64,000 nucleotides of DNA from CAYMPW01 sp964392725 (GTDB lineage: Archaea > Thermoplasmatota > Thermoplasmata > Methanomassiliicoccales > Methanomethylophilaceae). Of this stretch, positions 17,269 through 26,024 are shown piece by piece. A model generated the notes under the pieces. That model was not told the DNA's origin. It did no database searches and saw only the letters and a list, made by a program, of their open reading frames with translations. Both the position numbers and the translations under genes were made by a program. Numbering within the stretch: position 1 is the stretch's first letter; every line of letters begins with the position of its first letter. The stretch is from NCBI GenBank assembly GCA_964392725.1, contig CAYMPW010000005.1:4466-68465 (forward strand), in the 5' to 3' direction.

Positions 17269-17380
17269 TTTATCGACTCCTTGCTTTGTTGCAAGCATAC
17301 AGATATGCCCTTCTCCCCTTTTAAGTTATACGGGGGGTACACCGAAAGTAGTGTTCATTTCCCGCGGAAGACAGCCAACG

Positions 17381-17408
17381 TTTATATCCTTAAAATCTAT
17401 CTAATGAT
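17381..17408 (+). promoter_or_regulatory. purP promoter (leaderless)
   Basis: TTTATA at 17381-17386 is centred 25 bases before the purP ATG at 17409, with no ribosome binding site. It shares the gap 17269-17408 with the divergent RPA promoter. Confidence 0.55.
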
Positions 17409-18482
17409 ATGGTTCCCAAAAAGAAGATCGATGAGATTCTTGAAGAGTATGATCCAAAGGACATAACAATCGCAACATTATGTTCTCATTCATCTTTACA
17501 GATCTTCCACGGCGCGCGCAAGTTAGGATTCAAGACTAAAGGTCTTACTATTTCTCACAGTACAAAATATTATGATGCATTTCCTTTGGCAAAACCAGAT
17601 GAAATTGTAAAGTACAAAGATTTTGATGAAATGGAAGAACGTGTATCCGAACTTTATGATGAAAATGTTGTTTTAATTCCCCACGGATCTTTTGTAGAAT
17701 ACATGGGTCCAAAGAGATTCGAAGATTTCCTTGTACCTTCATATGGAAATCGTGCAGTTCTCCAGTGGGAGTCAGACAGAGACAGTCAGAGAGAATGGAT
17801 TACGTCCGCAGGTGTTGCAATGCCTCGTGCAATTACAGACGCTCGTGAAATTTCAGAACCTGTTCTTGTGAAATATCACGGAGCAAAAGGAGGTCGTGGG
17901 TTCTTTATCGCAAAAGATTATCCAGATTTCAAAATGTCAATCGACAGCACTCAGCCGTATACGATTCAGGAGTACTGCCTTGGAACCAGGTATTATCTCC
18001 ACTTCTTCTACGATGCAAATAAAACAGACGGATACAGATGTGCAGCAGGAGGTTCGGTAGAACTTCTCTCCATCGATCGTCGTGATGAAACAAACATTGA
18101 TGAAATGTACAAACTTGGATCGATTGAAGATGCAAAGAGGCACGGCCTTTACCCATCTTTTGTAGTAACTGGAAATGCTCCGGTTGTTATCCGTGAATCT
18201 CTTCTTCCAAAAGCTTTCGAAATGGCTGAAAAAGTCGTTAACCGTTCATATGAACTCTTTGGAGGCATGTGGGGTCCATTCTGTTTAGAAACAGTCGTTA
18301 CAGATAAATTGGAATTCAAAGTCTTTGAAATTTCAACCAGAATTGTAGCTGGAACAAATCCCTTCATTTCCGGATCACCTTATGCCGACCTTGTATATCC
18401 CGGTCTCAGCACAGGTGGAAGAATTGCGATGGATATCAAATCCGCTGCAGAAAATAATAAACTTAGCGATATCGTGTCGTGA
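17409..18482 (+). CDS. purP: PurP, formate-dependent FAICAR synthetase
   Basis: Archaeal enzyme that formylates AICAR with formate and ATP, the penultimate step to IMP. An ATP-grasp fold is indicated by VKYHGAKGGRGFF near residue 157 and the C-terminal FEISTRIVAGTN block. Length is 357 residues, as in the family. The message is probably leaderless and ends at a strong hairpin. This genome also encodes PurH (29072-30622), a folate-dependent enzyme for the same formylation, so the step is covered twice. Confidence 0.95.
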   Translation: MVPKKKIDEILEEYDPKDITIATLCSHSSLQIFHGARKLGFKTKGLTISHSTKYYDAFPLAKPDEIVKYKDFDEMEERVSELYDENVVLIPHGSFVEYMGPKRFEDFLVPSYGNRAVLQWESDRDSQREWITSAGVAMPRAITDAREISEPVLVKYHGAKGGRGFFIAKDYPDFKMSIDSTQPYTIQEYCLGTRYYLHFFYDANKTDGYRCAAGGSVELLSIDRRDETNIDEMYKLGSIEDAKRHGLYPSFVVTGNAPVVIRESLLPKAFEMAEKVVNRSYELFGGMWGPFCLETVVTDKLEFKVFEISTRIVAGTNPFISGSPYADLVYPGLSTGGRIAMDIKSAAENNKLSDIVS

Positions 18483-18486
18483 TTTC

Positions 18487-18511
18487 ATTCGGCGTGTAAA
18501 GCACGCCGAAT
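18487..18511 (+). terminator. Hairpin terminator after purP
   Basis: Ten-base-pair stem ATTCGGCGTG/CACGCCGAAT with a five-base loop, followed by TTCTTTTTTC. It is one of the clearest terminators in the window. Confidence 0.75.
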
Positions 18512-18604
18512 TTCTTTTTTCAATAATTCATTTATAAACAAATGCGCGCGTTAGAGAATCCTTTAATTACATCAAATGGCATAAGGAGATATTAGCAAGG
18601 CGAT

Positions 18605-19762
18605 ATGATGGTTTCCCAGAGACTACAGCAAGTTCCTGTATCAGGTACTGTAAGTATTTCGAACATGGTTAGCAAATTAAAAGCTGAAGGGATGGACATC
18701 GTTTCATTTTCCATGGGCGAACCCGATTTTTCAACACCCGCGAACGTAATTGATTCTTGTGTCAATTCTTTGCAATCCGGATTTACTCATTACACGCCTT
18801 CCGCAGGAATTCCGACCTTACGTGAAGCTATCGCAAAAATATCGTCTGAAAACAATGGAATTCCATGTTCTGCAAAGAATGTTCTCGTTACGCCTACAAA
18901 ACAGGCAATATTCATGATTGCATTGGGATACATCAATCCTGGCGATGAAGTTATTTTGGCAGATCCATCATGGGTTTCATATGAAGCATGCGTTCGTCTT
19001 GCAGGCGGCGTTCCAGTCTTTGTTCCAACAAAATTCGAAGACAATTATGTCATTGATCCCGCTTTGGTAGAAGCAGCAATTTCTCCAAAAACAAAGATGA
19101 TTATTCTCAATACACCCTCGAATCCAACAGGTGCTGTTCAGCCCCCCGAGGTTCTCAAGGCTATTGCAGATATCGCAATCACACACGATATTTTGGTAAT
19201 GTCTGATGAAATTTATGAGCACATTCTCTACGAAGGTGTACACAAATCTATTGCATCAATCCCAGACATGTTCTCCCGCACTATTACAGTATCAGGTTTA
19301 TCAAAAACATATGCGATGACCGGATGGAGATTAGGTTGGGCAATTGCACCAGAAGCAGATATCGCAGCACTTAATAAACTTCAGACACACTCAATCACAT
19401 GCTGTGCATCATTCACACAACCTGCAGCCGAAGAAGCTTTACTCGGCCCACAGGATGAAAAAGAAAAGATGGTTGCAACTTTTAAGAAGCGTCGTGATCT
19501 GGCACTTGATTTAATTAATGATATCAATGGTTTGGAATGCAATGTCCCACAGGGTGCTTTCTATCTGTTCCCCAAGTATGATGCTAAGATGACTTCCTTG
19601 GATTTAGCAGCAAAGTTGCTTAATGAAGGACACGTAGCGGTAACTCCCGGTTCCGCATTCGGACCTTGTGGTGAAGGATCATTTAGGATATCTTACGCAA
19701 CCAGTGAAGACTTGATTATCGAAGGATTTTCAAGAATTAAAAAGTGCATGAATAGCCTTTAA
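18605..19762 (+). CDS. Class I/II aminotransferase, aspartate aminotransferase-like
   Basis: PLP-dependent transaminase, probably aspartate/2-oxoglutarate. The Schiff-base lysine is Lys234 in SGLSKTYAMTGWRLGW; NTPSNPTG lies near 176 and SDEIYEH near 206; the C-terminal substrate arginine is in FRISYA. Length is 385 residues. Two ATGs stand in tandem at 18605 and 18608 behind AAGGCGAT, so either could be used. The upstream gap holds GCGCGCG at 18544-18550. Substrate specificity cannot be fixed from sequence alone. Confidence 0.88.
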   Translation: MMVSQRLQQVPVSGTVSISNMVSKLKAEGMDIVSFSMGEPDFSTPANVIDSCVNSLQSGFTHYTPSAGIPTLREAIAKISSENNGIPCSAKNVLVTPTKQAIFMIALGYINPGDEVILADPSWVSYEACVRLAGGVPVFVPTKFEDNYVIDPALVEAAISPKTKMIILNTPSNPTGAVQPPEVLKAIADIAITHDILVMSDEIYEHILYEGVHKSIASIPDMFSRTITVSGLSKTYAMTGWRLGWAIAPEADIAALNKLQTHSITCCASFTQPAAEEALLGPQDEKEKMVATFKKRRDLALDLINDINGLECNVPQGAFYLFPKYDAKMTSLDLAAKLLNEGHVAVTPGSAFGPCGEGSFRISYATSEDLIIEGFSRIKKCMNSL

Positions 19763-19924
19763 ATTCATTGGGTTTCAATGTCGTTTTAAAACGAATGTCC
19801 ATTTATTCCAACTCTGGTTTTATGTACGCGACGCGCGCCTGCGCGTAAGCTAAATAATAGGTGGCCCATAGCCGAATCGTTTACTTCGCGGTCTTAATAC
19901 CGCCGAAGATATCGAGGGAGAAAT
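19763..19924 (+). promoter_or_regulatory. Leader region upstream of the class V aminotransferase: palindrome, CG patch, hairpin
   Basis: Contains the perfect palindrome TCGTTTTAAAACGA (19781-19794), perhaps the end of the preceding unit, a CG-rich patch (19827-19845) and a TATA-like CTAAATAATAG near 19850. Initiation would then be near 19879, leaving a leader of roughly 45 bases with hairpin GCGGT/ACCGC (19888-19903) before GAGGGAG and the TTG start. Confidence 0.45.
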
Positions 19925-20992
19925 TTGAGTCGTAAACTGTTCACGGTAGGGCCCGTAAATGTAGAACCTGAGGTCCTACAGGCAATGACTAAACCTATGA
20001 TCACACACCGTTCTAAAGAGTACAAACAACTCCACGGCGGAATCGTCGAGAAAATAAGAAAAGCACTCGACACCGATATGGATATTTTCCTTGTGGGTGG
20101 TTCCGCATCCGTTTTGCTTGAAGGAGCAATCAGAAATGGTGTGCAGTCCAAATCCCTCGGTCTTACAAACGGTTCTTTCGGTGAAAGATCCATAGAGATC
20201 GGTAAACTCAACGGTAAACAGGTTGAAACTGTCAAAGTCCCTTGGGGGAAAGCAATCAAACCTGCAGACATTGAAGGTAAAGTTACAAAAGATATCGAAG
20301 CAGTCCACTGGGTTAGCAACGAATCTTCAACAGGTGTTTTCAGTGATTCTTTGGCTCTTGCAGAAGAAGTAAGGTCCCAAAACTCTGACGCGCTTGTTAT
20401 GATTGATGCAGTAACATCCGCTTTTGCTATGGATTTAAACATGAAAAAACTCAATCCCGACTCTCTTGTATTCGGAACCCAGAAAGCATTGGCACTCCCT
20501 CCAGGATTGGCTGTAATGGCAGTCAGTGAAGAACTCATGGCCAAAGCTGCAACTGTAAAAGACAGGGGTTTCTACACAGATTTCCTTAAACTTAAAAAGA
20601 ACGCAAACGATGATTATGCGCTCACTACACCTCCTGTATCTCTTATGTATGCTCTTGATTTCCAGTTAGATCGCATTCTTTCTGAAGGAATGGCATCCAG
20701 ATACAAAAGACATCAGGAAATGGCCAACCTTGTAGGAAAATGGGCATCAAAATACGATGGTCTGTTCCCAGAAGAAGGATACAGATCCAACACAATCGGA
20801 GTCATAAACCGTGGCTCACTCGATTTCGATAAATTCCACGCAGCTCTTAAATCCAAAGGATATGAAATTTCCAATGGATATGGAGAGGTTAAACAAACAA
20901 CTTTTAGGATTGGACACATGGGAGACATTACGCCCGCAAGGTTGAATGAACTTCTGTCCGTAATGGATGAAACAATGGAGGAGATGCAATGA
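19925..20992 (+). CDS. Class V aminotransferase, probable phosphoserine or serine-pyruvate type
   Basis: PLP enzyme of fold type I, class V. It begins KLFTVGPVNVEPEVLQAM; the PLP lysine is Lys187 in VFGTQKALALPPG. The next gene is serA, overlapping by four bases, so it most likely aminates 3-phosphohydroxypyruvate and so acts as SerC. Relatives act on alanine-glyoxylate or serine-pyruvate, and sequence alone does not decide. It uses a TTG start at 19925 behind GAGGGAG (19914-19920). Length is 355 residues. Confidence 0.88.
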   Translation: MSRKLFTVGPVNVEPEVLQAMTKPMITHRSKEYKQLHGGIVEKIRKALDTDMDIFLVGGSASVLLEGAIRNGVQSKSLGLTNGSFGERSIEIGKLNGKQVETVKVPWGKAIKPADIEGKVTKDIEAVHWVSNESSTGVFSDSLALAEEVRSQNSDALVMIDAVTSAFAMDLNMKKLNPDSLVFGTQKALALPPGLAVMAVSEELMAKAATVKDRGFYTDFLKLKKNANDDYALTTPPVSLMYALDFQLDRILSEGMASRYKRHQEMANLVGKWASKYDGLFPEEGYRSNTIGVINRGSLDFDKFHAALKSKGYEISNGYGEVKQTTFRIGHMGDITPARLNELLSVMDETMEEMQ

Positions 20993-22569
20993 AGATACTG
21001 GTATCAGACGCCCTTTCTGAAGAGGGTTTGAAAATTCTCAACGATTCCGGCATTCCTGTGGATGTCAAAACCGGTTTGAGCGAAGAAGAATTATGCGGAA
21101 TAATCGGTGAATACGACGGACTTATTATCAGGTCTGGAACAACCGTTACAAAGAAAGTCATTGACAGCGCCAAGAATTTGCGCGTAATCGGACGTGCCGG
21201 TGTAGGTGTAGACAACATAGATGTTCCTGCAGCAACCGACCGCGGCATCCTTGTCATGAACACACCCTCTGCAAACATCGTGTCTGCAGCAGAACACTCA
21301 TGCGCAATGATTATGTCTTTGTGCAGAAACATCCCCTTCGCACACGATTCTGTTCACAAAGGTGAATGGAAAAGATCCAAATACACTGGTATCGAACTTA
21401 ACGGAAAGACTCTCGGTATTATCGGAGTCGGACGTGTCGGTGGAGAAGTTGCAAAACGTCTCAAAGCATTCAACATGACCATGATCGGATATGATCCTTT
21501 CCTTCCAAAAGAAGTCGCAGACGACATCGGAGTCAGGCTTACAGATCTTGAAGAAGTAATTTCAAAATCCGATATCATGACAATCCACACACCTCTTCTT
21601 CCCGATACAAGGAACATGATCAGTCTTCCCCAATTCAAAAAGATGAAACCCAACGCATTGCTTGTTAACGTTGCACGCGGAGGAATCGTCAGTGAAGATG
21701 ACTTATACACTGCATTGAAAGAAAACATCATTGCAGGTGCAGCATTCGATGTATGGTGCAATGAACCTTTGTCCGAAGATGAACAGAAACTCCTTGAATT
21801 GGAAAATCTTATCACAACACCTCACCTTGGAGCAAGTACAGTTGAAGCACAGGAAAGAGTTGCAGTAGAAATTGCTGATTACATGGTAAAATACCTTACA
21901 GACGGAATGATTGTCAGTGCAATTAACGCACCCCGTGGCAAACTCGACCCTGAACTCGAACCCTTTGTACCTCTTGCAGAAAGGCTTGGTATTTTCGCTC
22001 ATCAGATTAATGGTAACAAACCAATCAACGAACTCAATGTAACATACTGCGGAGCTCTTTCCGAAGCAAACACAAAGATGTTGACAGTTTCAGTTGTTAC
22101 CGGAATTCTCAAGAATATCATCGGTGGAGAGAATGCAAATGTAATCAACGCAAATGCAATTGCAAAAGCAAAAGGCATTGTGATTACAGAAAGCAAGAGG
22201 GAAGTTTCAGAAGTTTATGCAAACGCAATCGAAATCAAAATCAAATCAGGTTCTGAATGCCGCACAGTATCCGGAACCGTATTTGCAAACATCCCTAGGC
22301 TTACAGCAGTTGATGATATTTCATTCGAAATACCTTTCAACAAGGATATGTTGTATCTCAGATACACTGACATCCCCGGAGTAGTCGGTACAGTCGGTAG
22401 TATACTCGGAGATAAAGGCATCAACATCAGTCAGATGACCGTTGGTACCAACGATAAAAACGTTGCAACAATGGTTTTGACTCTCGATCACGAAGTCGAC
22501 GAAGAGGTTCTTAATGCCCTCAACAACGTCAAAGGCTTCGAAGAAGTCAAGTTTATTGACTTGGTCTAA
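20989..22569 (+). CDS. serA: D-3-phosphoglycerate dehydrogenase
   Basis: Oxidises 3-phosphoglycerate to phosphohydroxypyruvate with NAD, the first step of serine synthesis. It is the long form of 526 residues: substrate and NAD domains (about 1-310, with GIIGVGRVGGEVAKR, VNVARGGIV and TPHLGAST carrying the catalytic Arg and His), an intervening domain, and a C-terminal ACT domain (about 452-526, YTDIPGVVGTVGSILGD) that usually senses serine. The ATG overlaps the upstream stop. A hairpin terminator follows. Confidence 0.95.
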   Translation: MKILVSDALSEEGLKILNDSGIPVDVKTGLSEEELCGIIGEYDGLIIRSGTTVTKKVIDSAKNLRVIGRAGVGVDNIDVPAATDRGILVMNTPSANIVSAAEHSCAMIMSLCRNIPFAHDSVHKGEWKRSKYTGIELNGKTLGIIGVGRVGGEVAKRLKAFNMTMIGYDPFLPKEVADDIGVRLTDLEEVISKSDIMTIHTPLLPDTRNMISLPQFKKMKPNALLVNVARGGIVSEDDLYTALKENIIAGAAFDVWCNEPLSEDEQKLLELENLITTPHLGASTVEAQERVAVEIADYMVKYLTDGMIVSAINAPRGKLDPELEPFVPLAERLGIFAHQINGNKPINELNVTYCGALSEANTKMLTVSVVTGILKNIIGGENANVINANAIAKAKGIVITESKREVSEVYANAIEIKIKSGSECRTVSGTVFANIPRLTAVDDISFEIPFNKDMLYLRYTDIPGVVGTVGSILGDKGINISQMTVGTNDKNVATMVLTLDHEVDEEVLNALNNVKGFEEVKFIDLV

Positions 22570-22578
22570 ACATATTTT

Positions 22579-22598
22579 CCTTCCCCTCGCGGGGAAGG
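22579..22598 (+). terminator. Hairpin terminator after serA
   Basis: Stem CCTTCCCC/GGGGAAGG with a four-base TCGC loop, followed by ATTAAAATCTTT. Confidence 0.7.
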
Positions 22599-22631
22599 AT
22601 TAAAATCTTTAACAGTATCAAGGGGAATAAG

Positions 22632-23015
22632 ATGAATTCGATAATTACCGTAGAAGATCTTTCAACATCTATTGTGAACAGCATTAATGATAGTGGTATG
22701 CAGGAAGAACAAGCACTTTCTTTAGCACAGCATGTTTTGAACTTTTTCGGATATTCTGACAGAATTATCGACAACGTTTTGGAACCTGAAGATCGCGATG
22801 CATTCTATATGTTGGAAGACGCGGGAATTCTTACAACCGAAAGAGAGGAAACAACCCTTTATGACGGAAGAGAATGGAGAATTCATTATTGGCTTTTCAA
22901 ACGCGATAAGATTCTCAACTTGATGAAAGCAATTCAGGAAGAGGCCAAAGTAGAAGTCGAAGAAGAATCCATATATGCGGATCTTCCCGATGATATTTGG
23001 AGTCGTGGGGAATAA
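22632..23015 (+). CDS. Small acidic archaeal protein, possibly DUF6015 family
   Basis: A 127-residue protein that resembles a conserved archaeal family I recall as DUF6015; the assignment is tentative. The sequence suggests a small helical fold followed by a winged-helix-like segment (FYMLEDAGILTTEREETTLYDG, then WRIHYW). AGGGG (22620-22624) lies upstream of the ATG. It precedes the XPD helicase on the same strand by 48 bases, but XPD appears to have its own promoter. Function unknown. Confidence 0.6.
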   Translation: MNSIITVEDLSTSIVNSINDSGMQEEQALSLAQHVLNFFGYSDRIIDNVLEPEDRDAFYMLEDAGILTTEREETTLYDGREWRIHYWLFKRDKILNLMKAIQEEAKVEVEEESIYADLPDDIWSRGE

Positions 23016-23034
23016 TTTTCCAACTTATAATTTC

Positions 23035-23063
23035 TTAAATAGTTTCGACGTATAGTGTGAACT
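23035..23063 (+). promoter_or_regulatory. XPD promoter (leaderless)
   Basis: TTAAATAG at 23035-23042 is centred 26 bases before ATG 23064. No ribosome binding site lies between. Confidence 0.5.
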
Positions 23064-24947
23064 ATGGATATCTTTCCTTATGAATACAGAGGAAATCAAA
23101 AAGAGTTGGTTTCTTTCATCAGAAAAGCCGTTGAAAACGGGCAATCTGCTGTAATTGAATCTGGTACAGGTTCTGGAAAGACTATCTGTGCATTAACCGG
23201 AACAATCGAGACGGCTAAAGAAAACGGATGCAAGGTTATTTTTCTTACGCGTACGAAATCTCAACAGAAACAAGTAATGATTGAGCTAAAGGCGTTATCA
23301 AAGATTATTCCGATTTTAGGAGTTCCAGTACAAGGACGTTCCTTGGATACCTGTCCTGTTATATTTTCAGATGAATCTGCATCGATCGGAACGCCAGAGG
23401 AATTATCCCATTTATGTTCAGAATATAAGAAGATGAACAATGGTGTGTGCCAGTGTGAATATTTTTCAAATATGAAAGCTGCCAACATCTTGGAAGTAGA
23501 AACATTTTGTAGAACAAATGTTCCAACATCTGAAGAGTTTGCACAGTATTGTTTGGACAAAGGATGGTGTCCATACGAGATGTCTAAAATATTGTTGGCA
23601 TCGGCAGATGTTGTCGTAGCACCATATCCTTTTGTATTCATGCCCCAGGTATTGTACCATTTCTCACAATGGTTAAACATACCTTTGGAGCGCATGGTTT
23701 TCATAACAGACGAGACTCACAATCTCCCAGATTATCTTCGTGAGGTTTTGTCTTTTCAATATACGCGTAAAGCTACTGATCTCGCAGAGGCCGAAGCAAG
23801 AGAATGGGGAGATCCAGAATTAGTTGACGGTCTTTCCGTATCTGATTTTATTTCCGTATTTAGAGAAGTTATGGATATGGCACGCAGAGAGTACATGATT
23901 GATGACGATGGAGAATTACCACCTGGATTTATCGAAGAAGAGCTCATGTCTCGTTTAGGTTTAATATCAACAAAATTATTTCGTGTATTCCATAATTTGA
24001 AGGAACTTGGTGAAAAAATAGCAGATGAAAAAAGATCCCGGAAGAAACTTCCGCGTTCCTATATTCGTTCTATGGGAAGATTTTTGTCTGCTTGGGTTTC
24101 AGTCGATGAAAGTTATGTTAAATTAATCGTAGGTGATGAAAAACCCCGGTTCGAAGCTTTCTGTATGGATCCTGCAATGTCTGCAGGACCTTTACGCTAC
24201 TGTAGAGCCTCAATTCAAATGTCTGGTACATTGGAACCTATGACTTCATACGTTGAAGAATTGGGGTTAAAAGACGCAGTGTATCAAAGGTTTGGAAATG
24301 TATTCTCAGAGGACAATCTTCTGGTACTTTCAAAAGATGATGTTTCTACAAAATATGATGATTTATACACAGACGAATCCATGGTTCCCAGAATCTGTGA
24401 TGATATTGTTTCAATTTGTTCAGCAGTTGAGAAAAATACAGCTATATTTTTCCCATCATATTCGTTTATGGATAGAATTTTAACCACGGATATTCTGAAA
24501 AGATTGAATAGGAATGTAATCTTCGAGAAGAAAGGGATGCATCAGAACGAATTGATGAATGCCGTAAAAGATTTTTCAAACACATCCGGTAGCATTCTTT
24601 TTGCGGTTTTTGGAGGGAGAATAAGTGAAGGTTTGGATTTTCCCGGAGATACAATGGAGATGGCAATTTTGGTTGGAATACCATATCCAAAGCCAACACA
24701 ACGTCACAAAGCATTGGTGAGGTATTACAATTATCGTTATGGAAATGGTTGGGAACATGTGGGAACGGTGCCAACGGTTAGAAAAATGAGACAGGCCATC
24801 GGTCGTCTAATAAGGTCTGAAACAGATAGGGGCGTAGCAATCATTTTAGATCGTAGGGCTGAAAATCTTCCAGGTTTGGATGTGATTGTAAGTAAAAATC
24901 CCGCTCTTGCAGTAAAAATATTCTTTGAGAAGACCAACAATATTTAA
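23064..24947 (+). CDS. xpd: XPD/Rad3-type DNA helicase with iron-sulfur cluster
   Basis: 5'-3' superfamily 2 helicase related to the TFIIH subunit XPD, acting in DNA repair. Walker A is ESGTGSGKT at residues 32-40. The Walker B box is DETH (216-219), where DEAH is more usual. Cysteines 118, 129/131 and 169 lie where the 4Fe-4S domain of XPD is found (GVCQCEYF and GWCPYE are CPYY-like elements). The C-terminal motor domain includes FGGRISEGLDFPG and the arginine-finger block RQAIGRLIRS. Length is 627 residues. Confidence 0.92.
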   Translation: MDIFPYEYRGNQKELVSFIRKAVENGQSAVIESGTGSGKTICALTGTIETAKENGCKVIFLTRTKSQQKQVMIELKALSKIIPILGVPVQGRSLDTCPVIFSDESASIGTPEELSHLCSEYKKMNNGVCQCEYFSNMKAANILEVETFCRTNVPTSEEFAQYCLDKGWCPYEMSKILLASADVVVAPYPFVFMPQVLYHFSQWLNIPLERMVFITDETHNLPDYLREVLSFQYTRKATDLAEAEAREWGDPELVDGLSVSDFISVFREVMDMARREYMIDDDGELPPGFIEEELMSRLGLISTKLFRVFHNLKELGEKIADEKRSRKKLPRSYIRSMGRFLSAWVSVDESYVKLIVGDEKPRFEAFCMDPAMSAGPLRYCRASIQMSGTLEPMTSYVEELGLKDAVYQRFGNVFSEDNLLVLSKDDVSTKYDDLYTDESMVPRICDDIVSICSAVEKNTAIFFPSYSFMDRILTTDILKRLNRNVIFEKKGMHQNELMNAVKDFSNTSGSILFAVFGGRISEGLDFPGDTMEMAILVGIPYPKPTQRHKALVRYYNYRYGNGWEHVGTVPTVRKMRQAIGRLIRSETDRGVAIILDRRAENLPGLDVIVSKNPALAVKIFFEKTNNI

Positions 24948-24970
24948 AAGAGTTAATCTTGCATGGGTGT

Positions 24971-25231
24971 ATGGAAATTCTAGTTGATGAGGGTGTTGTA
25001 AACCTTATTCAGTCTGAAGGAGTAGATTATCGCGTTTGTACAGCATGCATGGGTCCTGCATTGGTTCCCGTAACTGTAAAAAGACAAAAAGAGTCCGATA
25101 TCAAAATACCAATCGGAGATCACTTTTTGTATATTTCCCGTATTCAAGCGCAGTATACCAATCATATAACTCTTGACATGGTATATGAAGACGAAGATAT
25201 CGACAGTTGTCCTGCATTTTATCATTATTGA
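24971..25231 (+). CDS. Hypothetical protein with a CxxC motif
   Basis: An unrecognised 86-residue protein. A C-x2-C (VCTACMGPALVPVTVK) lies near residue 27 and a single late cysteine (DSCPAFYHY) ends the chain; the middle looks like beta strands. ATG 24971 is preferred to the in-frame TTG at 24959. It follows XPD by 23 bases and may be cotranscribed. Its last seven bases overlap the convergent ThiI-like gene. It could be a small metal-binding or redox protein; no function is claimed. Confidence 0.6.
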   Translation: MEILVDEGVVNLIQSEGVDYRVCTACMGPALVPVTVKRQKESDIKIPIGDHFLYISRIQAQYTNHITLDMVYEDEDIDSCPAFYHY

Positions 25232-25851
25232 ATGAGTGTTGCACTGTCCGCCGTTTCTTTGGCAAGCCTTTCCAGATCTAATTTACTTTCAAAATTGGAA
25301 ATTTTATCTGGTTTTGCTTCTGTAATTGGTTTTACAGGAACTAACGTACATCCTTTAGCAGGAAGTATTGAAATTTCATATGTGCCGATTTCTTTTCCAA
25401 GTGCTTCAATTTCCAACTTGTCCCATCCGATTAGTGGGCGAATAACAGGAAAATCTAAACCTGTATTTTCAGCACGGATATTTTTCAGAGTTTGTGATGC
25501 AACCTGTCCCAACGAATCTCCCATGATGATTCCGGCAGCTCCAATATTTTTAGCAAATTCACGAGCAGTGCGTTGCATCATTCTTTTGCACATAACACAT
25601 TGATAGTTATTATCGCATGTTTCGGATATGGCTGTTTGGTTAGATCCGTGGTTTGCAGTGTACAATTTAAACTCTTTGCCGGTGAATTTGTTTAGTTGAT
25701 TTGTTAAAGAAATTATTTTCTCTTCAGCTGCCTCGTCCGCATATGGGCTATTGTCCATATGCAATAGTACGACTTCTGCACCCATTTTTGACATAATATA
25801 TGCTGCAACGGGAGAGTCTATTCCATCAGAAATCAAAGCTACAAGTTTCAT
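25225..25851 (-). CDS. ThiI-like PP-loop protein without THUMP domain
   Basis: Resembles the PP-loop half of ThiI, which adenylates U8 of tRNA before sulfur transfer to make 4-thiouridine. The ATP pyrophosphatase loop reads SDGIDSP (8-14), with Asp where ThiI usually has Gly. QCVMCKRMM near 84 and GDSLGQVASQTL near 110 match ThiI blocks. At 208 residues it lacks the N-terminal THUMP RNA-binding domain and any rhodanese domain, so an RNA-binding partner would be needed. It is last in an operon with csl4 and a methyltransferase. The ATG overlaps the stop of a 58-residue ORF. Confidence 0.82.
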   Translation of the reverse strand: MKLVALISDGIDSPVAAYIMSKMGAEVVLLHMDNSPYADEAAEEKIISLTNQLNKFTGKEFKLYTANHGSNQTAISETCDNNYQCVMCKRMMQRTAREFAKNIGAAGIIMGDSLGQVASQTLKNIRAENTGLDFPVIRPLIGWDKLEIEALGKEIGTYEISILPAKGCTLVPVKPITEAKPDKISNFESKLDLERLAKETADSATLIQ

Positions 25852-26024
25852 GTATTGAACCTTCCGCCACCAATTCCGCCGTACTCAGATTCTTCGTATC
25901 CGCCGTCATCATCCGCCATGATCATTGTGTAAAGTGCCTTTACAAAATCTTTTAAATCACTGATTTCGGATTTGAGGCTGGTAACTTCTTTGCGAAGAGA
26001 TTGAATTTCTTGTATGTCATTCAT
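25848..26024 (-). CDS. 58-residue coiled-coil protein between csl4 and the ThiI-like gene
   Basis: A short ORF with four-base ATGA overlaps at both ends: with the csl4 stop (26021-26024) and with the ThiI-like start (25848-25851). This double coupling is strong evidence that it is translated. Residues 3-32 form a leucine/isoleucine heptad helix (IQSLRKEVTSLKSEISDLKD), followed by an acidic, glycine-rich tail (ADDDGGYEESEYGGIGGG). It may be an adaptor for its operon partners. No family recognised. Confidence 0.75.
   Translation of the reverse strand: MNDIQEIQSLRKEVTSLKSEISDLKDFVKALYTMIMADDDGGYEESEYGGIGGGRFNT

Noticed and set aside
19763..19924. A possible tRNA gene in the gap before the serine operon
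   Set aside because: The stems present do not form a cloverleaf and there is no T-loop consensus.
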